A stretch of DNA of 64,000 nucleotides from Paenibacillus taiwanensis DSM 18679. Lineage in GTDB: Bacteria > Bacillota > Bacilli > Paenibacillales > Paenibacillaceae. How positions within the stretch are numbered: position 1 is the stretch's first letter; every line of letters starts with the position of its first letter. Shown piece after piece: positions 18,311-27,563 of the stretch. A program made the position numbers and the translations under genes. The stretch spans positions 982,660 to 1,046,659 of the forward strand of contig NZ_KE384307.1 of NCBI RefSeq assembly GCF_000425125.1. Direction: 5' to 3'. A model generated the notes under the pieces. That model had not been told where the DNA came from and ran no database searches. It saw only the letters and a list, made by a program, of their open reading frames with translations.

Positions 18311-19483
18311 TCAACCATTCAAGCCGGAGGGCAAATGAAGGAGAGCCGTATTTATAACGCTAAGCGTGATTCTAGGTTCAAACTGCCATCGAATCTCGTT
18401 GCAGCGTATTTCAAATTGCTCGCGCGCCGAGCGAGTTTGTGGCGCTAATGGCTCTTGGGCAGTTGCAGAATGATCTGACTGCTGCTCATGCAAGGGGTCA
18501 AGCTGCTGTAACATGCTGTCAAGCGAAGCGCGCGGCGGAGGCAGTTCAACAGCTAACGGCTGCTCTTCTGCTGCAAAATCCGCAGCATCTGTAGAAGCCG
18601 TATCGGATTTCATCGCTTCTTCCTCTTGCTTGATCAGTGGCTCATAATAAGCAGCTAATCGTTCCCATTCTTCATCGAGCCGCTCACTTGCTTCTATCGC
18701 CCAGCTCATATCATAATCAGCCGCCAACTGTCGAATACGTTGCTCTACGAGTTGAACCGCTTGTTCGAGTGTAAATCGCCAAGTCATCGTGTGTACGTTT
18801 GCAGGCAGCTTTGGCGTCAATTGTCGATCTTTAACCAGCTCCATAAAATGAGGATGAATCGTTCCACTCACAAGGGAGACGCCGAATGAATGAAGCTCCT
18901 CCCGTTTGAGATCACACGCAAACTCTAGCTTTACATTTAGCAATAAATAAGGCTCGTAAGCTAAAGAGCGACGCTGCCCACGTCCTGTATAAGCTGTGCT
19001 GCTTTCTTCGAACAAGGAGAGGTAACGTCCTCCTTGTAAGGCCGCTTGCATAATTTGTTCCAGTCGTTGACTACCAAAGGTCACATTATCTTTAGGAATA
19101 CGACCGACTCCTCCTCCACCGCCTGTAAATGCAGGTGCAACGCCAAAGTAGCGCTGCATAATGCTGTCACCAGTACCTACAGCTTCACCGACGGCAGGCG
19201 GCAGCGGAACTGATTCGGTAACAGGGGCGGTCACATAACTGACAGGACCCCGACTCGCCTCAGGTGGCATCCTAGCGGGATCAAACACAAATGTAAACCG
19301 CATCGTCTCCGCCTCAGCCCCTGTCCGGTCAACAAAGCCCCAATAATAGGGCCGGTTTGTTAACACACGATCTGCTTGTTCGGACAGCTTTACCGTGACA
19401 TAAGCCGGTGTTTTCTCAATAATATGACACGCTGTTGATTCCAAATACCTCATGACGAAGCGGGTAATTTGTTCCGTATCCAT
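18311..19483 (-). CDS. yqhG: YqhG family protein
   Basis: A 390-residue protein recognised by its N terminus (QITRFVMRYLESTACHIIE, then NRPYYWGFVDRTGAEAETM) and by its position directly after a YqhH-type helicase, as in Bacillus subtilis. The family has no known activity. The middle contains a Gly-rich insert (FTGGGGGVGRIP), and the C-terminal 90 residues are Glu/Ala/Gln rich and probably disordered. Start ATG 19483 has CGGAGG about twelve bases upstream, overlapping the end of yqhH. The two genes are separated by seven bases and surely co-transcribed, suggesting YqhG acts with the helicase. Confidence 0.82.
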   Translation of the reverse strand: MDTEQITRFVMRYLESTACHIIEKTPAYVTVKLSEQADRVLTNRPYYWGFVDRTGAEAETMRFTFVFDPARMPPEASRGPVSYVTAPVTESVPLPPAVGEAVGTGDSIMQRYFGVAPAFTGGGGGVGRIPKDNVTFGSQRLEQIMQAALQGGRYLSLFEESSTAYTGRGQRRSLAYEPYLLLNVKLEFACDLKREELHSFGVSLVSGTIHPHFMELVKDRQLTPKLPANVHTMTWRFTLEQAVQLVEQRIRQLAADYDMSWAIEASERLDEEWERLAAYYEPLIKQEEEAMKSDTASTDAADFAAEEQPLAVELPPPRASLDSMLQQLDPLHEQQSDHSATAQEPLAPQTRSAREQFEIRCNEIRWQFEPRITLSVINTALLHLPSGLNG

Positions 19484-19490
19484 ATGCTAA

Positions 19491-21275
19491 CTAAGCCTCC
19501 GCTTCCGTACCAAATCGTTGCAAAAATGACTGTACTTCACGCTGCTGCTTGCTACTAGCGGTAATGTCCACCTCATTATGCAGTTGTGCTCGAATTTCAT
19601 TAAGGGATTGTCCAAGTGAATCAACCTGCTTACGCACTTCTTCTTCATTATCGGCTTCAAGTAAAATACGAGACAAGCTGCGCTCCAAGCTATCTTGTTC
19701 TTCAAACCGCTCCAATATCATATCCAAGCTGCCGATAACCATTTCAAACATATTAATTTTTTCGTGTAATAAATTCAAAATATGCTCCTCAATGGTACCT
19801 TTGGTAGACAAATTATAAATTTTGACGTCATGCATCTGCCCAAGTCGATGGACTCTGCCAATACGCTGTTCTACCCGCATCGGATTCCAGGGGAGGTCAA
19901 AGTTAATCATATGGTGGCAAAATTGCAAATTAATGCCTTCTCCCCCGGCTTCTGTAGCTATCATCACCTGTGCACGCCCTCGAAACAGATCCATCATCCA
20001 ATCCTTTTTGCCACGATTCATCCCTCCCCGATAAGGTACAGCGACGAGTCCACGATCACGGAAATATTGCAGCAAATATTCTTGAGTAGCACGATATTCT
20101 GTAAAAAGAATAACCTTCTCGTTCATGCCCTGAATTAATTGCATCGCCGTTTCGGCTTTTGTGTTGGATTTAATTCGTTTAATAAGGTCTACTAGTTCCC
20201 ATATTCGTTCACGTACAGGCGAATTTTCTGCTAATTTCTTAGACAGATTAACAAGTGTTAAAAAAACGGCGTCTCTGCTGGAACAGACTTCTCGCTGTAA
20301 TGTGATCAATGAGAACATGCTGCCAACATCAGCGACGTTGGACTGGTATTGTTCCCGAATGAACTGTGTTACGCCATCATATAAAGCTTTCTCGTCTGAT
20401 GAGAGTGTCAAGGGCACATTTTTAACGATACGCTTCGTAAAATGAACGTTACCTTCTCCACGCCGGTTGCGGATCATCACCTTCGATAGCTCAGATTGCA
20501 AAACCGTTTCGTTTTTAGGAACACGTTTGTCTGTCACATAGTTAGTGCTAAAGTCTCCTTGGGCGCCTAATTGACCAGGCTTCAGGAGCGTTATGAGATT
20601 ATATAACTCGTTCATATCGTTCTGCACCGGTGTAGCTGTCAGCAGCAGGCAATATTTTTTTCGTAGTTGAGTAACGAATTGATAATTAGTCGTTTTACGA
20701 TTTTTTAGCTTGTGTGCTTCATCAATGACAAGCATGTCATATTCCTGATCCAGCAGAATGGAGCGGTGTGGGTCGCGTTTAGCCGTATCCATAGATGCGA
20801 CTACGACACCGGAGTGCCAATGATACTCTTTCTTCTGGGCGACGGCTGGTATGCCGAACTTATGATTAAGCTCGCGTACCCATTGCAGTACAAGCGAAGC
20901 GGGTACAAGAATGAGGGCCCGTTTCACGAGCCCGCGGATCATATATTCCTTAATAACAAGGCCAGCTTCAATTGTTTTGCCAAGTCCTACTTCATCTGCA
21001 AGAATCGCACGTCCACGCATCTCGTGCAGCACTTTGCGGGCGGTAGAGAGCTGATGAGGCAAAGGTTCGACATTCGTCAAGTGTGTTAAGCACTGCAACT
21101 CATCAAAAGATCGGATAAGCTTAGCTTGCTCCGCTTCATAAGCAAGTTGGAACAAGGTCCAGTCATCCCACGGACCATTACGATCGATACGTAGCTGCAT
21201 CGTCTCCATCCAACTGCGGTCAAAGTGAAACGGTACGTGTTCGTCTGCGCTTAACGTCATTTTTTCATTTTTCAC
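19491..21275 (-). CDS. yqhH: SNF2-family DEAD/DEAH-box helicase (YqhH/RapA-like)
   Basis: A 594-residue SNF2 ATPase. The Walker A region ADEVGLGKTIEAGL is near residue 95. It is followed by VIDEAHKLKN (DEAH box), LLTATPVQND, and the C-terminal helicase half with LFTEYRATQEYL, GGEGINLQF and QRIGRVHRLGQ. Such proteins use ATP to move on nucleic acid or remodel protein-DNA complexes; RapA homologues recycle RNA polymerase. The start is GTG 21275: AAGGAGG lies eight bases upstream, and the later Met at residue 6 is less well placed. The neighbour yqhG follows at once. A role in DNA or transcription processes is inferred from family only. Confidence 0.88.
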   Translation of the reverse strand: MKNEKMTLSADEHVPFHFDRSWMETMQLRIDRNGPWDDWTLFQLAYEAEQAKLIRSFDELQCLTHLTNVEPLPHQLSTARKVLHEMRGRAILADEVGLGKTIEAGLVIKEYMIRGLVKRALILVPASLVLQWVRELNHKFGIPAVAQKKEYHWHSGVVVASMDTAKRDPHRSILLDQEYDMLVIDEAHKLKNRKTTNYQFVTQLRKKYCLLLTATPVQNDMNELYNLITLLKPGQLGAQGDFSTNYVTDKRVPKNETVLQSELSKVMIRNRRGEGNVHFTKRIVKNVPLTLSSDEKALYDGVTQFIREQYQSNVADVGSMFSLITLQREVCSSRDAVFLTLVNLSKKLAENSPVRERIWELVDLIKRIKSNTKAETAMQLIQGMNEKVILFTEYRATQEYLLQYFRDRGLVAVPYRGGMNRGKKDWMMDLFRGRAQVMIATEAGGEGINLQFCHHMINFDLPWNPMRVEQRIGRVHRLGQMHDVKIYNLSTKGTIEEHILNLLHEKINMFEMVIGSLDMILERFEEQDSLERSLSRILLEADNEEEVRKQVDSLGQSLNEIRAQLHNEVDITASSKQQREVQSFLQRFGTEAEA

Positions 21276-21510
21276 GAGGTGGACCTCCTTGCTTTGGTGC
21301 CATGTAATGTACGTTTAGTATGGTCTATATTTATACAAATCATAACTTTGGACATTTTTGGCGAAGTATAAATACATAATGGTTACTACGTTAACGAAGG
21401 CGTATGTCAAATGCCAAAAAGGCTGAATGAGAGAGCATAATAGAGAGACGATAAGGGAGGGGGGAGACGAGGTCGTTTCTTTTAAGAATATCCTTGTTTA
21501 ATCATTCGTA

Positions 21511-21559
21511 ATTCTATATGTTGTGTAGTAAAATGATCAACGCATACTATATATTGTGT
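21511..21559 (+). promoter_or_regulatory. Tandem NrdR boxes overlapping the nrdJ promoter
   Basis: Two 16-base elements (ATTCTATATGTTGTGT at 21511-21526 and ATACTATATATTGTGT at 21544-21559) match the palindromic NrdR consensus ACACwATATwxxGTGT closely. The second differs from ACACTATATATTGTGT at one base. They start 33 bases apart, about three helical turns, the usual paired layout. A candidate promoter (TTGTGT 21521-21526, 18-base gap, TACTAT 21545-21550) lies inside them, so NrdR binding would block transcription when dATP is plentiful. The ATP-cone repressor itself is not in this window. Confidence 0.7.
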
Positions 21560-21643
21560 GTCTTACATACGTTATGAGCTGAAAATGATGTGTGTTTCAT
21601 GTTGTTTATTTCGTCCATTTTGTGACACAGGAGGTTGTTTGTA

Positions 21644-24289
21644 TTGGATACTATGAAGAAAGCACAGCGCTTGGCAGGACTGAGCGAAAAAATATTTTTG
21701 GATCGATATGCGTGGAAGGACGCGGATACGAATCATACCCAAATAGGGGACGTCGTTCTTGTATTAACGAAGGATGATCCTAAGTTTCCGGCTAAGGAAG
21801 TCGGTGAAGTTATTGCTCGTGATGGACGTCATGTGACCGTGAAGACACGGGGTGGCGAAGTGGTGCATACGACGATAGAGAAATTAACACTTACAATCGA
21901 GAAGACACCAGAGGAAATGTGGGATCGCTTAGCAGCCGCAATGGCATCAGTAGAAGCAACACCCGAAAAGCAAGCAGAGTGGACGGATCGTTTCAGATAT
22001 ATGCTGGATGATTGGAAGCTGGTTCCTGGAGGCCGAATAGCGGCTGGCGCTGGGGCTAGCGAGGAACTGACATTGTTTAATTGTTATGTCATACCATCGC
22101 CTAAAGACAGTCGCGGGGGTATTATGGAAACGTTGTCGGAGATGACAGAGATAATGGCACGCGGAGGCGGCGTTGGCATTAACTTGAGTTCATTGCGTCC
22201 ACATCGTGCGATCGTTCGGGGGGTGAATGGCTCCTCAAGTGGTTCGGTATCCTGGGGAGGCTTGTTCAGCTATACGACGGGTTTGATCGAACAGGGGGGA
22301 AGCCGTCGTGGTGCACTCATGCTGATGATTAATGATTGGCATCCGGACGTACTCGATTTTATTACTGTCAAGCAAACGGCAGGACAAGTTACAAATGCGA
22401 ATTTGTCTGTTTGTGTCAGCAACGCTTTTATGAAGGCTGTAAAGGAAGACTTGGAATGGGAATTGGTATTTCCGGATACGTCTGATGGTGACTATGATGA
22501 GATTTGGGACGGAGATTTGGATAAATGGAAGCAAGCGGGTAAACCTGTCATTCCATATCGCAAAGTGCGCGCCAGAGAAATTTGGCATACGATTATTGAA
22601 TCCGCCTGGAAGTCGGCTGAGCCAGGCGTCGTATTTATGGAATACTACAACCAAATGTCAAACAGCTGGTATTTTAATCCGATTATTTGCACGAATCCGT
22701 GTGGTGAGCAAGGATTGCCAGCTTGGGGAGTTTGCAACTTGTCAGCCCTGAACTTGTCGAAATTTTACGATGAGGAACGCCATGATGTAGCGTGGGATGA
22801 GCTGGCACGGGTAACAAGGGATGCCGTTCGTTTCTTGGATAATGTAATTGACAAGACACCGTATCATTTTGAGAAAAATCGTGTAAATCAGCAGACAGAG
22901 CGGCGAGTTGGCCTCGGCTCTATGGGCTTGGCAGAGCTGATGATTAAGCTCGGCATTCGTTATGGCAGCGCGGAATCATTAGATTTTTTAGATCGAATTT
23001 ACAGCTTTATCGCTCGTGAATCGTACTTGGCCTCCGCCGAAATTGCAAGCGAGAAAGGTTCGTTCCAGGCATTTGATGCAGAATTGTATGTACAGAGCGG
23101 ATTTATGAAAACGATGATTGAAACCTTCCCAGAAGTAGGACAGGCGATTAAGGAAAAGGGAATGCGCAACGTCACGGTCATTACTCAGGCGCCAACAGGC
23201 TCTACCGGTACAATGGTAGGGACATCAACAGGCATTGAGCCGTACTTTGCATTTAAATATTTCCGCCAAAGCCGGCTTGGATTTGACGAGCAGTTTGTAC
23301 CGATTGCACAGCAGTGGCTGGATGCTAATCCAGGGCAACAACTGCCTGATTACTTTATAACAGCGATGGATTTGTCCGCGGAAGATCATATTCGTGCACA
23401 AGCGGCGATTCAGCGTTGGGTGGATAGCTCAATCTCGAAGACGGCCAACTGTCCGCATGACTTTACGGTGGAAGAGACGAAACGTTTGTATGAGCTCGCA
23501 TTTGACCTTGGCTGTAAAGGGGTAACAATCTACCGCGACGGCAGCCGTGATGTTCAGGTGCTGACGACACAGAAGCAGGAAGCGAAGACCGAAGATGCCG
23601 CACAGTCGGCAGATGCAGCACAAGTGGCAGAGAACAAGGCCATTGGTGTGTCGGCAGCATCTCCTTCCGCACCAACTGTTCCGGTTGATGCTGCCACTAC
23701 GGCAGTGGCAGCAGGTACTGTAGGCTACATGCGTCGGCCACAAGTGCTTCGTGGTGCGACCTACAAAATTAATACGCCATTTGGTATGGCTTATATTACG
23801 ATAAACGATTATGAAGAAACGCCAGTTGAAATCTTCTTAAATGTAGGCAAAGCTGGCTCCGATGTGTTTGCAATGGCAGAAGCACTTGGTCGCGTAAGTT
23901 CTTTGTTCCTTCGTTATGGTGACCACGGCAATAAAGTTGAACTGCTGATCAAACACTTAAAAGGTATCGGCGGTTCCGGAGCAATCGGCTTTGGCGCAAA
24001 TCGCGTCGAGTCCATTGCTGATGCTGTGGCGAAGGCGTTGGAAACACACCTTGCCGAAGCCAGTGTCACCGCCGCTGCGATCGAGTCTGCACCGATCGCG
24101 GCTACAATTGAAGCACCAGCAGCTTCCTCGCTTGCTGCAGCGGAAACCTTACACGCAGACCCGCTTGTTATGCATGCGCAGGTGCGGGTGGAATCGCGCG
24201 ATCTATGCCCATCGTGTGGCTCAGCCTCGCTGTTAAACGTAGAGGGCTGTAAGACGTGCGCGAACTGCGGTTACAGCCGCTGCAATTGA
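21644..24289 (+). CDS. nrdJ: Class II (adenosylcobalamin-dependent) ribonucleoside-diphosphate reductase
   Basis: An 881-residue enzyme making deoxyribonucleotides without oxygen dependence, using vitamin B12. Visible motifs include LFNCYVIPSPKDSRGGI, GGGVGINLSSLRP, INDWHPDVLDF, NPCGEQGLPAWGVCNLSALN and NVTVITQAPTGSTGTMVG. A TSCPD domain (ATYKINTPFGMAYITIND) follows. The last 30 residues are a four-cysteine zinc knuckle (CPSCGSASLLN and CKTCANCGYS) thought to relay reducing power from thioredoxin. Two Ala/Val-rich linkers flank the TSCPD domain. The start is probably TTG 21644, nine bases after AGGAGG; ATG 21653 is the alternative. No cobalamin riboswitch is evident upstream; regulation is by NrdR boxes. 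Confidence 0.93.
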   Translation: MDTMKKAQRLAGLSEKIFLDRYAWKDADTNHTQIGDVVLVLTKDDPKFPAKEVGEVIARDGRHVTVKTRGGEVVHTTIEKLTLTIEKTPEEMWDRLAAAMASVEATPEKQAEWTDRFRYMLDDWKLVPGGRIAAGAGASEELTLFNCYVIPSPKDSRGGIMETLSEMTEIMARGGGVGINLSSLRPHRAIVRGVNGSSSGSVSWGGLFSYTTGLIEQGGSRRGALMLMINDWHPDVLDFITVKQTAGQVTNANLSVCVSNAFMKAVKEDLEWELVFPDTSDGDYDEIWDGDLDKWKQAGKPVIPYRKVRAREIWHTIIESAWKSAEPGVVFMEYYNQMSNSWYFNPIICTNPCGEQGLPAWGVCNLSALNLSKFYDEERHDVAWDELARVTRDAVRFLDNVIDKTPYHFEKNRVNQQTERRVGLGSMGLAELMIKLGIRYGSAESLDFLDRIYSFIARESYLASAEIASEKGSFQAFDAELYVQSGFMKTMIETFPEVGQAIKEKGMRNVTVITQAPTGSTGTMVGTSTGIEPYFAFKYFRQSRLGFDEQFVPIAQQWLDANPGQQLPDYFITAMDLSAEDHIRAQAAIQRWVDSSISKTANCPHDFTVEETKRLYELAFDLGCKGVTIYRDGSRDVQVLTTQKQEAKTEDAAQSADAAQVAENKAIGVSAASPSAPTVPVDAATTAVAAGTVGYMRRPQVLRGATYKINTPFGMAYITINDYEETPVEIFLNVGKAGSDVFAMAEALGRVSSLFLRYGDHGNKVELLIKHLKGIGGSGAIGFGANRVESIADAVAKALETHLAEASVTAAAIESAPIAATIEAPAASSLAAAETLHADPLVMHAQVRVESRDLCPSCGSASLLNVEGCKTCANCGYSRCN

Positions 24290-24428
24290 GTGTGAACAAT
24301 GAGGCATATTTACAACTTTGTAGCTAAATTGAGGAGTTATTCCAAATATTATATAGCTCTGTCACTAGTCCGCAAGCGGATGTACACATGTAAAACATAG
24401 TAGATGTGGGACAAAATTTTTTAACTTG

Positions 24429-24463
24429 CACGGCAACATAAATGTTATGTTGTCGTGTTTTTT
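24429..24463 (+). terminator. Intrinsic terminator after nrdJ
   Basis: A 13-base-pair stem CACGGCAACATAA / TTATGTTGTCGTG with an ATG loop and six T residues. Confidence 0.85.
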
Positions 24464-24653
24464 GTTGTTATAGAACTTTCAGGTCATCAAACGAAAGAAG
24501 TAGGGAGTAATGTTCTTAGGTGTCATCTTTTGTAAATATTAAAATTGGGTTTATTTACTTACATATGATCATATAAAAATATAATAATTTTGTGTGAACA
24601 TACCGATAAATCTAGTACAGCACGACATTTTACACAATAAAGGGGAAGGTTTT
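24464..24653 (+). promoter_or_regulatory. Upstream region of the cytolysin gene
   Basis: Very AT-rich DNA. It holds a perfect 12-base palindrome ATATGATCATAT (24563-24574) and a possible -10 element TATAAT (24580-24585). The best -35 candidate, TTTACT (24554-24559), is badly spaced, so a dedicated activator is possible. AGGGGAAGG at 24641-24649 is the RBS. Confidence 0.4.
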
Positions 24654-26156
24654 ATGGGAATTCCAAAAAGAAGGCAAGGAACAAAATGGCTCGTCAGTCT
24701 ATTAGTAGGTTTACAGGTGCTCACTTATTCGGGTGTATCCTTCGCAGCACCAAATGAACTCCACGATATAGACAGCGGGATTGCGAACCTCCATTACAAT
24801 CGTAATGAAGTGTTAGCTGTAAAAGGGGATCAAATTAGTAGTTTTGTTCCTAAAGAAGGTCGTCAATCCAATGGTAAATTTATTGTAGTTGAACGCGACA
24901 AAAAATCACTCACAACTTCACCCGTAGATATCTCCATTATTGACTCCATCACAAATCGAACTTACCCAGGTGCCATTCAGCTAGCAAATCAGGATTTTGC
25001 CGATAATCAGCCTAGTTTACTTATGGCAAAAAGACAACCGTTAGATATTAGTATTGATCTGCCCGGCTTAAAAAGTGAAAATACAATAACGGTTCAAAAT
25101 CCGAACTACAGCAGTGTTTCTGGCGCTGTTGATCAGCTCGTATCGACTTGGAGTGAAAAGTATTCCGGTACGCATACACTGCCTGCCAGATTACAGTATG
25201 CGGAATCTATGGTATATAGTAAAAATCAAATTTCGAGTGCATTAAATGTGAATGCTCAAGTGCTTAACGGTACACTTGGAATCGACTTTAATGCGGTTGC
25301 AAGCGGCGAGAAAAAGGTGATGATTGCGGCTTATAAGCAAATCTTCTATACGGTTAGTGCAGCACTTCCTAACAACCCGTCGGAGTTGTTTGATAACAGT
25401 GTCACGTTTGCTGAGTTGGTCCGAAAAGGAGTAAGCAACGAGACTCCGCCACTCATGGTGTCTAACGTATCATATGGCAGAACCATCTACGTCAAATTAG
25501 AAACGACCTCAAAGAGTAGTGATGTTCAAACCGCATTTAAATTGTTGCTCAACAATCCGAGTGTCCAAACTAGTGGTCAATACAAAGATATTTATGAAAA
25601 CAGCTCATTTACTGCTGTCGTCCTAGGCGGCGATGCGCAAACACATAACCAGGTCGTCACAAAAGACTTTAATGTCATTCAAAGTGTAATTAAAGACAAT
25701 GCTCAATACAGCACCAAGAACCCGGCTTATCCTATTTCTTATACTAGTGTCTTCCTAAAAGATAATTCCATAGCAGCGGTTCACAACAATACCGAGTATA
25801 TCGAAACTAAAACGACGGAATATACAAAAGGTAAAATAACACTTGACCATAGCGGCGCGTATGTAGCTCAGTTCGAAGTGTCTTGGGACGAATTTACGTA
25901 TGACGAAAATGGACAAGAAGTTATTACTCCTAAAACGTGGGAAGGCAGCGGTCGAAATAGAACTGCCCATTTCTCGACAGAGATCCCACTTCCGCCTAAT
26001 GCCAAGAACATAAAAATATTCGCAAAAGAATGCACAGGTCTCGCTTGGGAATGGTGGAGAACCATTATAGATGAAACTAACGTGCCGTTAACTAGCAATA
26101 TAAAAGTTTCGATTTGGGGAACAACGTTGTATCCGTCAACATCCATCAGTCAATAG
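24654..26156 (+). CDS. alv: Cholesterol-dependent (thiol-activated) cytolysin, alveolysin type
   Basis: A 500-residue secreted pore-forming toxin. The signal peptide covers about residues 1-31 (GVSFA/AP). The undecapeptide [11 protein letters not shown] at residues 459-469 has the classical single cysteine and the Trp-rich membrane-probing loop, and NVPL follows in the cholesterol-recognition region. The length nearly equals alveolysin of Paenibacillus alvei (501 residues). The toxin binds cholesterol in host membranes, oligomerises into rings and inserts beta-hairpins to make large pores. ATG 24654 follows AGGGGAAGG; upstream in-frame codons would only add a hydrophilic stretch before the signal peptide. 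It has its own terminator. The species link is inferred from gene content. Confidence 0.95.
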   Translation: MGIPKRRQGTKWLVSLLVGLQVLTYSGVSFAAPNELHDIDSGIANLHYNRNEVLAVKGDQISSFVPKEGRQSNGKFIVVERDKKSLTTSPVDISIIDSITNRTYPGAIQLANQDFADNQPSLLMAKRQPLDISIDLPGLKSENTITVQNPNYSSVSGAVDQLVSTWSEKYSGTHTLPARLQYAESMVYSKNQISSALNVNAQVLNGTLGIDFNAVASGEKKVMIAAYKQIFYTVSAALPNNPSELFDNSVTFAELVRKGVSNETPPLMVSNVSYGRTIYVKLETTSKSSDVQTAFKLLLNNPSVQTSGQYKDIYENSSFTAVVLGGDAQTHNQVVTKDFNVIQSVIKDNAQYSTKNPAYPISYTSVFLKDNSIAAVHNNTEYIETKTTEYTKGKITLDHSGAYVAQFEVSWDEFTYDENGQEVITPKTWEGSGRNRTAHFSTEIPLPPNAKNIKIFAKECTGLAWEWWRTIIDETNVPLTSNIKVSIWGTTLYPSTSISQ

Positions 26157-26169
26157 GAAGTAGTAATTT

Positions 26170-26207
26170 AGAAAATCTCCCTTTACCAAAGGGGAGATTT
26201 TCTTTTT
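26170..26207 (+). terminator. Intrinsic terminator after the cytolysin gene
   Basis: The stem AGAAAATCTCCCTTT / AAAGGGGAGATTTTCT, with a short ACC loop and a T-rich tail, begins 13 bases after the stop codon. Confidence 0.88.
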
Positions 26208-26274
26208 ATGTTGAAGGCGCACTGGAAGAGAACCGTCCATTAGGTAGGCGGTTCATCACACTATCGTTCAGCGT

Positions 26275-26748
26275 TTATTTAACATCTTGAAACAATCCTC
26301 TGCCAATAACATTTGCTGATATCGGGTTAATCCCCATTTCTCTCACCCATACCGAGAGTTGGCCCATATGATGAATTTCATGTGCAATTACATGACGTAA
26401 TATTTCACCTTTAGTATAACGTTCTTCCGACCACGGAACGGTCACAATGTCTCTATCAAAATCATCGGACCATGTTTGCAGAAATGCTTTAGTTTCATGA
26501 AGCCAACGATCAGAAAGTTCCTTTACATGTTGGAGTGTCATATCGTTCTTGTATTGTACTTGAATATCTGGCTTACCTTGTATGCCACGAATCCAACTGT
26601 ACTCCACATCCGAAATATGGAACAGCGTATACAGAATGCTACCCACACCACCTATTCGATTACGCAGCAATTCCTCTGTTGGCATTTGTTTGCATAGCTC
26701 AAACCATTCCTCTCTTATCATCCAGTTATACTGAAACATCGTTATCAA
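26275..26748 (-). CDS. DinB family protein under a LexA box
   Basis: A 157-residue four-helix-bundle protein of the DinB/YfiT superfamily. It begins near MFQYNWMIREEWFELC and carries the metal-binding histidines in TLFHISDVEYSWI and VIAHEIHHMGQLSVWVREMG. Family members bind a divalent metal; some are thiol-transferases, but the Bacillus DNA-damage-induced members have no assigned activity. TTG 26748 has AAGGGG eight bases upstream. ATG 26739 would put the RBS 17 bases away. A LexA site inside its promoter supports SOS control. It is transcribed away from the VOC gene. Confidence 0.85.
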   Translation of the reverse strand: MITMFQYNWMIREEWFELCKQMPTEELLRNRIGGVGSILYTLFHISDVEYSWIRGIQGKPDIQVQYKNDMTLQHVKELSDRWLHETKAFLQTWSDDFDRDIVTVPWSEERYTKGEILRHVIAHEIHHMGQLSVWVREMGINPISANVIGRGLFQDVK

Positions 26749-26784
26749 CTTTATCGCCCCTTGTCTAAAGACTTCATTCTATTA

Positions 26785-26813
26785 ATTATAGAACAAATGT
26801 TCGTTCTTGTCTA
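26785..26813 (-). promoter_or_regulatory. Sigma-A promoter with embedded LexA (SOS) box
   Basis: On the minus strand TAGACA (26808-26813) and TATAAT (26785-26790) are separated by exactly 17 bases. Between them lies CGAACATTTGTTCT (26790-26803), which fits the Gram-positive LexA consensus CGAACrnryGTTyC with one deviation. The site would block the promoter until DNA damage inactivates LexA. It sits 37-65 bases upstream of the DinB-family start. Confidence 0.75.
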
Positions 26814-26969
26814 TAATTAACCAATTTTATTTTCCAGGTTAGTCTCAATTTATTCCTATTTCTGCTATGAGTTCGAGAATAAACAACTGGATTTATTATT
26901 ATAATCAGTATAAAATTCATTTTAATTATGAAACTAAGTTTCGTCTAATGGAACTAAAGGAGAGATTAA

Positions 26970-27353
26970 ATGGCTTATTATTTCTATGGACTTGACCACG
27001 TTCAACTGGCAGCCCCGGAAGGTTGCGAAGCAGTTGCACGGAGTTTTTTTAATCATGTATTGGGCTGGACGGAGATTCCAAAACCTGAAACGCTAAAAAA
27101 ACGTGGTGGTGTTTGGTTTCGATGTGGTACTCATCAAGTACACATCGGCGTACAAAAAGATTTTGTTCCCGCTACAAAAGCTCACCCAGCATTTCACGTA
27201 CATAACTTAGATGAATTCCGTAATTATTTGCGTCAAAACAATATTCAAATAATAGATGATGGAACAAGGGCTGATGAAGGAGTAAGACGCTTCTATTTAA
27301 ACGACCCCTTTGGAAATCGACTTGAATTTTTAGAATGGCTTACTCCATTATAA
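26970..27353 (+). CDS. VOC family (glyoxalase/bleomycin resistance-like) protein
   Basis: A 127-residue single-module vicinal oxygen chelate protein. It opens YGLDHVQLAAPEGCE and contains RCGTHQVHIGVQ, AHPAFHVHNLDEFR and a C-terminal YLNDPFGNRLEFLEW, where the His and Glu positions form the metal site. Family members include glyoxalases, dioxygenases and antibiotic-binding proteins, and the substrate cannot be told. AAAGGAGAG precedes ATG 26970. A perfect 13-base palindrome GAAACTAAGTTTC lies about 30 bases upstream (26930-26942) and could be an operator. Confidence 0.85.
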   Translation: MAYYFYGLDHVQLAAPEGCEAVARSFFNHVLGWTEIPKPETLKKRGGVWFRCGTHQVHIGVQKDFVPATKAHPAFHVHNLDEFRNYLRQNNIQIIDDGTRADEGVRRFYLNDPFGNRLEFLEWLTPL

Positions 27354-27403
27354 AAAACGATAACCGCAATAGAATATAGTAGCCATCCATATTTTGTTTG
27401 CAG

Positions 27404-27434
27404 CCTACAGTAGTAAATACGGTAGGTTTTTTTA
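27404..27434 (+). terminator. Intrinsic terminator after the VOC gene
   Basis: The stem CCTACaGTA / TACgGTAGG with a GTAAA loop is followed by seven T residues. Confidence 0.8.
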
Positions 27435-27563
27435 TTTAATCCGCATGTTCCTCTATATAAATTAAATTTAATTATTAAGTTTTGTAGTATTGTGTAGGTT
27501 TTCGTGGGTTGCTAGTTAACTTGGTATAACAATCAATTTCATTCACAGGAGGGAGGGGATTGG

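Noticed and set aside
21276..21643. Possible cobalamin riboswitch before the B12-dependent reductase
   Set aside because: No B12-box-like core or suitable stem set was seen by eye; NrdR boxes explain the region. An Infernal scan would settle it.
27435..27563. Possible T-box or glutamine riboswitch before the amino acid transporter operon
   Set aside because: No T-box bulge sequence, no specifier stem and no terminator adjacent to the start were found.
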